From assembly GCA_007135435.1 (NCBI GenBank), contig SLIW01000081.1, forward strand, positions 1 through 8,124: a DNA stretch of 8,124 nt, read 5' to 3'. Below the pieces are notes generated by a model. It made no database searches and was not told where the DNA came from. It saw only the letters and a list, made by a program, of their open reading frames with translations. The stretch is from Natronomonas sp. GTDB taxonomy: Archaea; Halobacteriota; Halobacteria; Halobacteriales; Haloarculaceae. The first letter of the stretch is position 1, and every line of letters starts with the position of its first letter. Shown here piece by piece: positions 1 through 6,140 of the stretch. Made by a program: the position numbers and the translations under genes.

Positions 1-1
1 C

Positions 2-1177
2 GGCTGGACGGTCAACTTCCCCGAGGAGCCCGAGACCGAACACGAGGACCTCCGGGAGATCGGCCCGGAGATCATGTTCTCGTCGCCCGGCGCCTACGAG
101 GGCTGGGTCGCCGACGTCAAGGCGAAGATCGAGAACACCACCCGCCTGAAGCGCTGGGCGTACGACCGGGCGATGGAGATCGGCCACGAGTGGGCCGACT
201 ACCAGATCGGCGAGAAGAAGGACCAGGAGCCCCCGACGTCGCTGCAGCTCAAACACCGGCTGGCCTACTGGACGGTCTACCGACCGATCCTCGACCACCT
301 GGGGCTCAAGCGGCTCAAGAACGTCTACACCGGCGGCGGCCCGCTCGGCGAGGAGCACTTCCGGTACTACCACGCCATCGGGGTGCCGCTCAAGCAGATC
401 TGGGGGCAGACCGAGGTCTGCGGGTTCGTCACCATGCACCGCGACGACGACATCCGGTCGGACACGACCGGCGAGGTGTTCCCGAACGTCCAGGTGGGCG
501 TGACCCCCGAGGGCGAGCTCGTCGTGAAGGGTCCGGTCGTCACGGAGGGTTACTACAACCAGCCGGAGAAGACCGCCTCGGCGATCGACGGCGGCTGGCT
601 CCACACCGACGACTTCGGCGCCATCACCGAGGACGGCCACGTCAAGGTGTTCGACCGGATGGACGACGTGATGGAGCTGGCCGACGGCACCGCCATCGCG
701 CCGATCAGCGTCGAGACGACGCTGAAGTTCAACCCCTACATCAAGGAGGCGATGGTGGTCGGCGAGGGGCAGTCGTCGCTGGCGGCGATCCTCAACATCC
801 GCTACGGCAACGTCGCGGAGTGGGCGGACCAGCGCGACATCCAGTACAGCGGCTACCGGGACCTCTCCCAGAAGCCCGCGGTGCTGGAGCTCCTGGCGGA
901 CGTCGTCCGCGAGACCAACGGGAAGCTCGAGGACACCGAGATCACCCACTTCGTCTCGCTGTTCAAGGAGTTCGACCCCGACGACGAGGAGCTGACCCGG
1001 ACGGGGAAGATCCGGCGGGAGATCGTCACGAACCGCTACGACGAGCTCATCCAGGCGCTCTACGACCAGCGCCAGGAGATCGAGCTCGAGCTGACCATCA
1101 CCTACCAGGACGGCCGCGAGGACCAGATCCGCGGGCTGATGCCCATCGTCTACGTCGACGGAGGGGAGGGCCGATGA
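2..1177 (+). CDS. AMP-forming acyl-CoA synthetase (long-chain/FAA1-like), C-terminal part
   Basis: Adenylate-forming ligase that activates a carboxylic acid with ATP and joins it to CoA. The gene is open from the first bases of the window, so the N-terminus and the P-loop are missing; 391 codons are visible against roughly 600-650 aa for the family. Counting from the first visible codon, seen motifs are GQTE at about 135-138 (A5, ATP/Mg contact), GYYNQPEKT followed by HTDD at 201-204 (A7), DRMDD at 218-222 (A8 hinge), and TRTGK with the expected catalytic Lys at about 336 (A10). It lies directly upstream of livH and livM. FAA1-like ligases placed inside liv-type transporter operons are a familiar arrangement, suggesting activation of an imported acid; the substrate cannot be read from the sequence. 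The reading frame stops at TGA 1175-1177, but the next 150 bp look coding in the +1 frame, so the true C-terminus is uncertain. Confidence 0.9.
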   Translation, partial: GWTVNFPEEPETEHEDLREIGPEIMFSSPGAYEGWVADVKAKIENTTRLKRWAYDRAMEIGHEWADYQIGEKKDQEPPTSLQLKHRLAYWTVYRPILDHLGLKRLKNVYTGGGPLGEEHFRYYHAIGVPLKQIWGQTEVCGFVTMHRDDDIRSDTTGEVFPNVQVGVTPEGELVVKGPVVTEGYYNQPEKTASAIDGGWLHTDDFGAITEDGHVKVFDRMDDVMELADGTAIAPISVETTLKFNPYIKEAMVVGEGQSSLAAILNIRYGNVAEWADQRDIQYSGYRDLSQKPAVLELLADVVRETNGKLEDTEITHFVSLFKEFDPDDEELTRTGKIRREIVTNRYDELIQALYDQRQEIELELTITYQDGREDQIRGLMPIVYVDGGEGR

Positions 1178-1313
1178 CGGCGGACACGTCGCCGGCACCG
1201 ACGTCGCCCACGTGTCCGGCCCCGACGACGCTCTCGGCGTCGGGCCCGACGACGGCCACGGGGCCGGGGCCGACGACGCCCTCGGGAACGGCCCCAACGC
1301 TGCGCCCGAGGTC
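1170..1313. repeat. degenerate 24-bp tandem repeat, six units
   Basis: Units begin at 1170, 1194, 1218, 1242, 1266 and 1290. The best conserved part is a 13-base block close to GGCCCCGACGACG at 1218-1230, 1242-1254 and 1266-1278. Because 24 is a multiple of three, each frame reads as an 8-residue repeat. In the frame of position 1176 the units read like GPDDALGV and GADDALGN, with G or C at the third position of nearly every codon. This is either a repeat tail of the synthetase read after a one-base shift or an intergenic minisatellite that has drifted. Confidence 0.75.
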
Positions 1314-1338
1314 GGCGGCTTCCGGAGGTGACCGCTGA
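1174..1338 (+). CDS. possible 54-aa Thr/Pro/Ser-rich small ORF between synthetase and livH
   Basis: The ORF overlaps the synthetase stop by ATGA (1174-1177) and the livH start by TGATG (1336-1340), as translationally coupled operon genes do, and has GGAGG at 1165-1169 before its ATG. The product would be a low-complexity Thr/Pro/Ser/Ala peptide with a loose 8-residue repeat beginning PTT. It has few acidic residues, unlike haloarchaeal soluble proteins, and I recognise no domain. The frame one base away has a stronger coding signature (GNC codons, Asp/Gly-rich), so this ORF may be a by-product of a repeat or of a frameshift in the synthetase. The start and stop overlaps are the only positive evidence. 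Confidence 0.25.
   Translation: MTADTSPAPTSPTCPAPTTLSASGPTTATGPGPTTPSGTAPTLRPRSAASGGDR
1324..1331 (+). promoter_or_regulatory. Shine-Dalgarno GGAGGTGA of livH
   Basis: GGAGGTGA is fully complementary to the usual 3' end of archaeal 16S rRNA and ends 6 nt before the livH ATG at 1338. It fixes the livH start and supports translation from within a polycistronic message. Confidence 0.85.
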
Positions 1339-2246
1339 TGGTCAACGTCGGCCTGGCGCTGGAGATCGTCGTCTCCGGCATCGGCCTGGGGTCGCTGTAC
1401 GCCCTGGTGGCCATCGGCTTCAGCCTCATCTACAAGGTCACGGACGTGCTGAACTTCGCCCAGGGCCAGATCGCGCTGGTCGGCGCCTACGCCATCGTGG
1501 TCTTCGCCGGCCTCGAGTTCGTCGGCCCCTTCACCGCCGTCGCCCTGGCGATCCTCCTGGGGGTCGCCCTGGGGATCGTCCTCGAGCGGGCGATCTTCCG
1601 GTACTTCGTCGGCGAGCCGGTGCTGTCGATCATCATCGTCACGCTCGCACTGATCGGCATCTTCCAGGGGACGGTCAGGATGGTCCCCCGCGGCGGACCC
1701 ACGTTCCGGGGGTACCCCGACGCGATCCTGGTGGACTTCTCGGTCCCGCTCGTGATGGGGGTGACCATGCGAGGCACGTTCGCGCTCGGCGTGGTCTTCG
1801 CGCTCGCGACGATGCTGCTGCTGATGGCGTTCTTCAAGTACACCGTGATGGGCTCGGTGCTCCGCGCCAGCGCCAGCGACGAGCAGGCCGCGATGGCCCT
1901 CGGCGTCTCGATCGAGCGGAACATCATGATCGCCTGGACGCTCTCGAGCGTCATCACGGTGATCGGTGGCATCCTGCTGGCGATGGCTCGTGGTGGCGCC
2001 GGCATGGCCATCGAGGCCACCGGGATCGTCATCCTGGCGGCCGTGATCCTCGGCGGGCTCGACTCGATCCCCGGCGCGTTCATCGGGTCGATCGTCGTGG
2101 GGCTGCTCGAACAGCTCGGGACGTTCTACATCGAACCGTACCTCGGGCCGGGCTTCGGCCCGGTGTTGCCGCTCCTGTTCTTGCTGGTCGTCATCGTCGT
2201 CATCCCGTACGGCCTCTTCGGAACGGAGCGTATCGAACGACTATGA
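1338..2246 (+). CDS. livH: LivH-family ABC transporter permease
   Basis: Inner permease of a branched-chain amino acid/amide-type (HAAT) ABC importer, 302 aa, the usual length. The protein is almost entirely hydrophobic with about eight membrane segments. Family signatures are visible: GSLYALVAIGFSLIYK at 18-33 followed by LNFAQGQ at 38-44, and the cytoplasmic coupling loop MGSVLRASASDEQAAMALGV at 171-190, where LivG/LivF ATPases dock. The start at ATG 1338 is set by a perfect Shine-Dalgarno sequence and overlaps the small upstream ORF by one base. It should pair with LivM to form the channel. With an acyl-CoA synthetase directly upstream, the ligand may be a carboxylic acid rather than leucine, isoleucine or valine; paralogues carry urea, amides and aromatic acids, and sequence alone does not decide. 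No ATPase or binding-protein gene is visible in the window. Confidence 0.93.
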   Translation: MVNVGLALEIVVSGIGLGSLYALVAIGFSLIYKVTDVLNFAQGQIALVGAYAIVVFAGLEFVGPFTAVALAILLGVALGIVLERAIFRYFVGEPVLSIIIVTLALIGIFQGTVRMVPRGGPTFRGYPDAILVDFSVPLVMGVTMRGTFALGVVFALATMLLLMAFFKYTVMGSVLRASASDEQAAMALGVSIERNIMIAWTLSSVITVIGGILLAMARGGAGMAIEATGIVILAAVILGGLDSIPGAFIGSIVVGLLEQLGTFYIEPYLGPGFGPVLPLLFLLVVIVVIPYGLFGTERIERL

Positions 2247-2291
2247 CGTACGCGAAGCCACACCCACGACGACGCCGTCGCACCGATCGCC

Positions 2292-2334
2292 GCCCCAGTG
2301 CATCCACACGCCTCGCGCGCCCCAGCGCATCCAC
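2292..2334. repeat. 16-bp direct repeat, 27-bp period, in livH-livM spacer
   Basis: GCCCCAGTGCATCCAC at 2292-2307 recurs at 2319-2334 with one T-to-C change. It lies in the 114-bp spacer between livH and livM, which is long for two subunits of one transporter. No promoter-like TATA element is evident in the spacer. Confidence 0.7.
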
Positions 2335-2347
2335 TCGACCCCGACCG

Positions 2348-2355
2348 GGAGGTGA
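2348..2355 (+). promoter_or_regulatory. Shine-Dalgarno GGAGGTGA of livM
   Basis: GGAGGTGA ends 5 nt before ATG 2361. It selects that ATG as the livM start over the GTG at 2298, which would add 21 Pro/His-rich residues encoded by the spacer repeat. Confidence 0.85.
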
Positions 2356-2360
2356 TCGCC

Positions 2361-3443
2361 ATGTCGCTCTGGGATAGTCCGTCCGGCGAGTACTTCACCA
2401 GCTACGAGGAGCGGATGGGGCTGGTCAGGTGGCGCATCGAGAAGCTCGTCGCCATCTTCGGCGTCCCGCTGCCGTTCCTCGTCCCCCTCGGGGTCGAGCT
2501 CGGCCTGATCGGCCGGGGGCAGATGACGTTCATGGCGTTCATCATGATCACCGCCATCGCGGTGATCGGCCTCAACATCATCCTCGGGTACGCCGGCGAG
2601 ATCGTCCTGGCGCAGGGCGCGTTCATGGCCATCGGCGCCTGGACCGCCACCCGGCTCATCAACGCCGGCACCGGGCTGATCCCGGCGCTGCTCGCCGGCG
2701 GCGTCGTCACCGGCCTGGTCTCGCTGGTCGTCGGCCTGCCGTCGTTCCGCGTCAAGGGCTTCTACATCGCGATCACCACCCTGGCGCTGCAGTTCATCGC
2801 CGAGTGGTTCTTCGCGAACCCCGAGCTGTCGATCCTGCACGGCGGCACCCGGCACTCGCTGCCGCGGTCGATCGGCCTGCTGGGCGACTTCGTCGTGATC
2901 ACCCGCGGCGACGCGTCCTTCTACTACCTGGCGCTGGTGTCGCTGACCCTCGTCGCGCTGCTGTCGTGGAACATCAGTCGCTCGAGCGTCGGCCGCTCGT
3001 TGAAGGCGGTCCGGGACAACGACCTCGCCGCGCAGGTCCTCGGGGTCAACGTCTACCTCAACAAGCTCCTGGCGTTCTCCCTCGGCGGGTTCGTCATCGG
3101 GGTCGCCGGCGGCCTCTACGCGTTCTACCTCCGGCACATCGAGGTGGACTTCTTCACCATCCAGATGACCATCGACCACTACGTCATGCTGATCTTCGGC
3201 GGCCTCGGCTACGTCTGGGGGGCGATCATCGGCACCGGCCTGGTGACGCTCCTGCTGGACTACCTGCGCAGCGGGATCATCACGTTCGCCCAGACGTTCG
3301 GCCTGAGCCCCTCGGCGACGGCCATCCGGCCCATCATCTTCGGCTTCATCATCATCATCGTCCTGATCGTCGAGCCGAAGGGGCTGATGGCCGTCCTCGG
3401 CAAGGTCAAGGAGTACCTCCGCAACTGGCCCTACGCCTACTGA
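2361..3443 (+). CDS. livM: LivM-family ABC transporter permease
   Basis: Second permease of the HAAT-type importer, partner of LivH, 360 aa. The first 30 or so residues are polar and charged (SPSGEYFTSYEER), followed by about eight to ten membrane segments. Family marks include IVLAQGAFMAIGAW at 81-94 (the SLGQAAF-like motif), VKGFYIAITTLALQFI at 131-146, and the ATPase-docking loop GRSLKAVRDNDLAAQVLGVN at 211-230. The near-terminal VEPKGL at 338-343 is typical of the family. The start at 2361 is chosen because of the perfect Shine-Dalgarno sequence. The gene follows livH by 114 bp in the same direction and is followed by a repeat array, then an unrelated gene with its own promoter, so the operon probably ends here. 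The ATPases LivG and LivF and the binding protein must be encoded upstream of the window or elsewhere. Confidence 0.93.
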   Translation: MSLWDSPSGEYFTSYEERMGLVRWRIEKLVAIFGVPLPFLVPLGVELGLIGRGQMTFMAFIMITAIAVIGLNIILGYAGEIVLAQGAFMAIGAWTATRLINAGTGLIPALLAGGVVTGLVSLVVGLPSFRVKGFYIAITTLALQFIAEWFFANPELSILHGGTRHSLPRSIGLLGDFVVITRGDASFYYLALVSLTLVALLSWNISRSSVGRSLKAVRDNDLAAQVLGVNVYLNKLLAFSLGGFVIGVAGGLYAFYLRHIEVDFFTIQMTIDHYVMLIFGGLGYVWGAIIGTGLVTLLLDYLRSGIITFAQTFGLSPSATAIRPIIFGFIIIIVLIVEPKGLMAVLGKVKEYLRNWPYAY

Positions 3444-3470
3444 GCGCGGGCCACTGCGGAACGCGCACCC

Positions 3471-3561
3471 ATCGTCGCCGCCGATCGTCGTCACCGACCG
3501 TCGCCGCCGATCGTCGTCACCGACCGTCGCCGCCGATCGTCGTCACCGACCGTCGCCGCCG
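3471..3561. repeat. 26-bp tandem repeat, three perfect copies plus a partial
   Basis: Three identical 26-bp copies occupy 3484-3509, 3510-3535 and 3536-3561. Each begins ATCGTCGTCACCGACC and ends CGCCGCCG. A 13-bp partial copy (ATCGTCGCCGCCG) precedes them at 3471-3483. The copies are contiguous, without spacers, so this is not a CRISPR array. It fills most of the 192-bp interval between livM and the methyltransferase gene, ahead of that gene's promoter. Confidence 0.92.
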
Positions 3562-3599
3562 ATGCCGCTGACCACCGCCGCCGCCGACGCGCCGCGGTC

Positions 3600-3612
3600 A
3601 AAGGGCCTTTAC
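3600..3612 (+). promoter_or_regulatory. TATA-like promoter of methyltransferase gene, with overlapping inverted repeat
   Basis: TTTA at 3608-3611 is centred about 26.5 bp before GTG 3636, the spacing expected if transcription starts at the start codon. This AT-rich patch in a very GC-rich interval is also half of an inverted repeat, AAAGG-G-CCTTT (3600-3610). A repressor bound there would cover the TATA element. No Shine-Dalgarno sequence precedes the gene. Confidence 0.5.
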
Positions 3613-3635
3613 GTGCACCGCCCGTCTCACCACCC

Positions 3636-4274
3636 GTGGATTCTGACGCCGTTCGGCGCGAGTGGGCGGAGCGTTCGGGCGCGTACTCGCCCGCGTACTA
3701 CGCCCACCTCGGTCCGAACGAGACGAGTGACGTGATCCGGCGGACGCTCGAGCGGTTCCTCCCGCGGGACGCCCCGGTGCTCGAGCTCGGGTGCAGCTCC
3801 GGCAGGCACCTCTCGCACCTCCACGACCACGGGTTCACCGACCTGGCGGGGGTCGAGCTCAACCCCGAGGCCTTCGAGGTGATGGCCGATGCCTACCCCG
3901 AACTCGCCGACGCCGGGACCTTCTACCGGTGTTCGATCGAGGACCTCCTCGGTGACGTCGCCGCCGACCGGTTCGCCGCGGTCGTCTCGGTCGAGACGCT
4001 CCAGCACCTCCACCCGGACGCGGCGTGGGTCCTCGAGGACCTCTCGCGCGTCACGACGGACCTCCTCGTCGCGGCGGAGAACGAGGGGCGCGAGGACCCG
4101 GAGCGGCCGACCCCGGAGGTCACCTACGTCGACGGGGCGTTCCCGCTGTACTTCCGCGACTGGGAGGCGGTGTTCACCCGGCGGGGCTTCGAGACGATCG
4201 ACGCCGCGCCTGGCCAGCGGAACACCGTCCGCACGTTCCGGACGACGTCGGCGGCGGCCGGTCGGACGACCTGA
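3636..4274 (+). CDS. class I SAM-dependent methyltransferase
   Basis: Predicted soluble Rossmann-fold methyltransferase of 212 aa. Motif I reads VLELGCSSGRHL at 48-59 (glycine-rich SAM loop), motif II ends with the acidic residue E74 in GVELNP (ribose hydroxyl contact), and VVSVETLQHLHPD at about 116-128 is the post-II/IV region common in small-molecule methyltransferases. The substrate is not identifiable. The N-terminal region contains REWAERSGAYSPAYYAHLGP, an extension typical of free-standing small-molecule enzymes. The GTG start at 3636 is supported by the TATA-like element about 26.5 bp upstream and by motif I lying at the usual distance from the N-terminus. The gene has its own promoter and converges on the flavin-binding gene on the other strand with a 34-bp gap, in which I see no clear terminator. 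Confidence 0.85.
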   Translation: MDSDAVRREWAERSGAYSPAYYAHLGPNETSDVIRRTLERFLPRDAPVLELGCSSGRHLSHLHDHGFTDLAGVELNPEAFEVMADAYPELADAGTFYRCSIEDLLGDVAADRFAAVVSVETLQHLHPDAAWVLEDLSRVTTDLLVAAENEGREDPERPTPEVTYVDGAFPLYFRDWEAVFTRRGFETIDAAPGQRNTVRTFRTTSAAAGRTT

Positions 4275-4308
4275 TGCGGAGCGACTGCCGCGTACCCGAA
4301 CGCCCGCC

Positions 4309-4779
4309 TCAGCTGCGTGCCTCGCGGAGCCGTTCGAGGTCGATCTTCGCGTTGTCCCAGCTGATCCAGCGGGACGGCTCGACGCGGTACCACGCCCACG
4401 GCCGGCCCGCGTAGAGCAACTCCATGAAGTCGGGACGCTCGGGCTGGTCGAAGTACCGTCGACACCACCGGCGCTCCAGCGAGTCGCGGCGCTCCTCGTC
4501 CGCGACCCTGGAGACGTCGCCCTCCGCGACGACCGCCCGGAGCTCGAAGTACGAGACGCCCTCGTCGATGGTCAGCGAGGCCTTCGGCGTCTCGGCGACG
4601 TCCCGGGCCTTCCGGGAGTCCTCCGGGGTCGAGAAGTAGACGCTCCCGGTCTCGCGGTCCGGGAGGTACCAGATGGGGATCACGTGGGGGAGGCCGTACG
4701 GGTCCACCGTCGCGAGCCGCATCACCTTCGCCGACTCCAGCAGCGCCCACCGCTCGTCCTCGTCGAGCTCGATGGCCAT
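4309..4779 (-). CDS. pyridoxamine 5'-phosphate oxidase family (split-barrel flavin-binding) protein
   Basis: 156-aa protein of the FMN/F420-binding split beta-barrel family. The N-terminal signature MRLATVDPYGLPHVIPIWYL at 20-39 is the first strand pair, followed by SVYFSTPEDSRKARDV (cofactor phosphate region) and ASLTIDEG. The C-terminal part is Trp- and Arg-rich (RPWAWYRVEPSRWISWD). Such proteins include PNP oxidases, heme-degrading enzymes and F420-dependent reductases; the specific activity cannot be assigned. ATG 4779 is chosen because the family N-terminus starts there; the open frame continues upstream only through repeat-rich sequence of different composition. The gene lies downstream of the PaaK-like gene on the same strand, 157 bp away. 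A weak TATA-like GTTGAA at 4804-4809 (minus strand) lies about 27 bp before the start, so independent transcription is possible. Confidence 0.8.
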   Translation of the reverse strand: MAIELDEDERWALLESAKVMRLATVDPYGLPHVIPIWYLPDRETGSVYFSTPEDSRKARDVAETPKASLTIDEGVSYFELRAVVAEGDVSRVADEERRDSLERRWCRRYFDQPERPDFMELLYAGRPWAWYRVEPSRWISWDNAKIDLERLREARS

Positions 4780-4803
4780 GGCCGTGGTACCGCCGACGGG
4801 GGC

Positions 4804-4809
4804 TTCAAC
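4804..4809 (-). promoter_or_regulatory. weak TATA-like element of the flavin-binding gene
   Basis: Read on the minus strand, GTTGAA within AAGGTTGAAG is centred about 27 bp before ATG 4779. It is the only AT-leaning patch at the right distance. The match is poor, so the call rests mainly on spacing shared with the other genes here. Confidence 0.3.
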
Positions 4810-4835
4810 CTTCGCCGGTCGATACCTCGCTACCT

Positions 4836-4904
4836 CCCACCCGCGCTCCCCCCACCCGCGCTCCCTTGATCCCTCGATCCCTCGATCCCCCGCCCCCGTG
4901 CCCC
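4836..4904 (-). repeat. tandem 15-bp and 8-bp repeats forming a G-run tract on the minus strand
   Basis: On the plus strand, CCCACCCGCGCTCCC occurs twice without a gap (4836-4850, 4851-4865). It is followed by three 8-bp units: CCCTTGAT at 4863-4870, then CCCTCGAT at 4871-4878 and 4879-4886. C-runs follow at 4887-4891, 4893-4897 and 4901-4904. On the minus strand, which is the sense strand for the PaaK-like gene ending at 4937, these are many runs of three to six G with short loops. The stretch 4904 to 4879 fits a standard four-run quadruplex pattern (runs of 4, 5, 5 and 3 G; loops of 3, 1 and 5). Confidence 0.75.
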
Positions 4905-4936
4905 ATGAGAGGCGCGCGCGAACGCTGGCCGTCGTG

Positions 4937-6100
4937 TCAGTACCGCTCGTCGACGACGCCGCTCTCCTCGAGCTCGTCGACCAGCCGGACGTCGTCGGGG
5001 GAGATGAGCAGCCGTTCGGCGAGCGCCGCGGCGAGCGCCTCCTCGTCGGCGGATCCCTCGCAGACCACCTCCAGCCGGTCGGTCGACTCCGGTCGGGTGA
5101 CACGGAGCGCGAACTCGCCGGTCAGGTCGTCGAACGCCGCCAGCACCGCGGGGATGCTCTCGGGGTAGAGCTTGACGCCCTTGACCTTCAGCAGGTCGTC
5201 GGTGCGACCGATGACGCCGTCGGGGAGGACGAGCGCGTCGCCGCGGCGCTCCAGCTCCGCGAGGTCGCCGGTCCGGTAGCGGACCAGCGGGAAACTCTCC
5301 TTGCGCCGGTGGGTGACGACGACCTCGCCGCGCTCGCCGACGTCGAGGGGCTCGCCGGTGTCCGGGTCGACGATCTCGACGATCGCGTAGTCCGAGACGA
5401 CGTGGAGGCCGGCCTCGTCGGCCGTCTCGGCGGCGATGGGGAGGACGTGGCGGGTCCCGAAGTAGTCGACGGCGGTCGAACAGCCCAGGGCCTCCTTGAC
5501 CTCCTCGCGATAGCCCGGCACCGAGGTGAACGGCTCGCCGCCGCCGACGAAGACGTCGACCGACGCGCCCGCCTCGGCGACCTTGAGCGCGAAGCTGGGG
5601 TTGCCGATCAGCGCGTCGACGTCGAACGTCTCGATGACGCCGGCGGCCTGCTCGGAGTCGCCCGGCCCGAGCGGGAAGACCTCCGCGCCCAGCTCCTCGA
5701 GGCCGCGCTGGATGAGCAGCCCCGTCCCGAAGAGGTGGTAGCCGAAGGTGTTGACCACGCGGTCGCCCGGCTCGATGCCCACCCGGCGGAACACCTCCGC
5801 GTTCACCTCCGCCTCGTAGGCGAGGTCGGCGGCCGTGTCGAACATCGGCTTCAGGTCCTCGCCGAGCGGCGAGAAGGACACCATCGCCCCCGGGGTGTAC
5901 AGCGACCCCTCCGGGGGCGACGCGTCGAAGTCCGCCTTCAGGTCGCCCGGCTCGGTGAACGGCACCGACTGGAACGCCTCCCAGCTGTCCACGGCCGCCG
6001 GGTCGAGGTCAGCCTCGTCGAAGGCCTCGCGGTACAGGTCGTACGCCGCGGCCCGCCCCAGCTGCTCCCGCAGGTCGGCGAGTACATCGGTATCGTACAT
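4937..6100 (-). CDS. phenylacetate-CoA ligase (PaaK)-family protein, ATP-site motifs degenerate
   Basis: 387-aa member of the PaaK-like adenylate-forming family, slightly shorter than typical PaaK (about 430 aa). Fold landmarks are NTFGYHLFGTGL at 117-128, NPSFA at 167-171, GGGEP at 186-190, YRTGDL at 275-280 (A7) and GRTDDLLKVKGVKLYP at 298-313 (A8). Where PaaK enzymes have SSGTTGKP, this protein has VSFSPLGEDLKP at 74-85. The YGxxE-type A5 motif is replaced by YFGTRH at 213-218, and the C-terminus ends ESGVVDERY without the usual GK. These are by-eye alignments. It could be a ligase of altered mechanism, a non-adenylating acyl-binding protein, or a decaying gene, though the intact frame and acidic composition argue against decay. 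ATG 6100 is taken as start; GTG 6103 is equally compatible with the promoter. It is divergent from the thioesterase gene. Confidence 0.82.
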   Translation of the reverse strand: MYDTDVLADLREQLGRAAAYDLYREAFDEADLDPAAVDSWEAFQSVPFTEPGDLKADFDASPPEGSLYTPGAMVSFSPLGEDLKPMFDTAADLAYEAEVNAEVFRRVGIEPGDRVVNTFGYHLFGTGLLIQRGLEELGAEVFPLGPGDSEQAAGVIETFDVDALIGNPSFALKVAEAGASVDVFVGGGEPFTSVPGYREEVKEALGCSTAVDYFGTRHVLPIAAETADEAGLHVVSDYAIVEIVDPDTGEPLDVGERGEVVVTHRRKESFPLVRYRTGDLAELERRGDALVLPDGVIGRTDDLLKVKGVKLYPESIPAVLAAFDDLTGEFALRVTRPESTDRLEVVCEGSADEEALAAALAERLLISPDDVRLVDELEESGVVDERY

Positions 6101-6124
6101 CACCGTTCGCTACGACCAATCACC

Positions 6125-6132
6125 CAATAAAA
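6125..6132 (-). promoter_or_regulatory. TATA box of the PaaK-like gene
   Basis: Minus-strand TTTTATTG lies in an otherwise GC-rich interval. Its TTTTAT core (6132-6127) is centred 26.5 bp before the GTG at 6103 and 29.5 bp before ATG 6100. Transcription would therefore start at or within 3 nt of translation, giving a leaderless or nearly leaderless message. This is the clearest TATA box in the window. Confidence 0.65.
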
Positions 6133-6140
6133 CCGTGTCC

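Noticed and set aside
190..1338. Long plus-strand open frame inside the synthetase gene
   Set aside because: It is an Arg/Pro-rich shadow in another frame; only its last 54 codons, beyond the synthetase stop, are considered separately.
2298..2360. GTG 2298 as livM start, adding 21 residues
   Set aside because: The perfect GGAGGTGA 5 nt before ATG 2361 points to the later start, and the added Pro/His-rich residues come from the spacer repeat.
2243..2377. 44-aa ORF starting with an ATGA overlap at the livH stop
   Set aside because: It is extremely Arg-rich and non-acidic, has no good Shine-Dalgarno sequence and overlaps the livM start; the ATGA overlap alone is weak evidence.
2241..3494. 417-codon open frame on the minus strand opposite livM
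   Set aside because: It is antisense to an unmistakable permease; its Asp/Arg/Gln-rich low-complexity product is what a GC-rich gene gives when read on the opposite strand.
3471..3563. CRISPR-like appearance of the 26-bp repeats
   Set aside because: Copies are directly contiguous with no unique spacers, and no cas gene is present.
4275..4308. Possible terminator between the convergent methyltransferase and flavin-protein genes
   Set aside because: Only a weak GCGG/CCGC pairing (4276-4279 with 4288-4291) and no T-run are visible.
4673..6130. 485-codon open frame on the plus strand opposite the PaaK-like gene
   Set aside because: It is the complement of a gene with clear family motifs and runs through the G-run repeat tract; low complexity.
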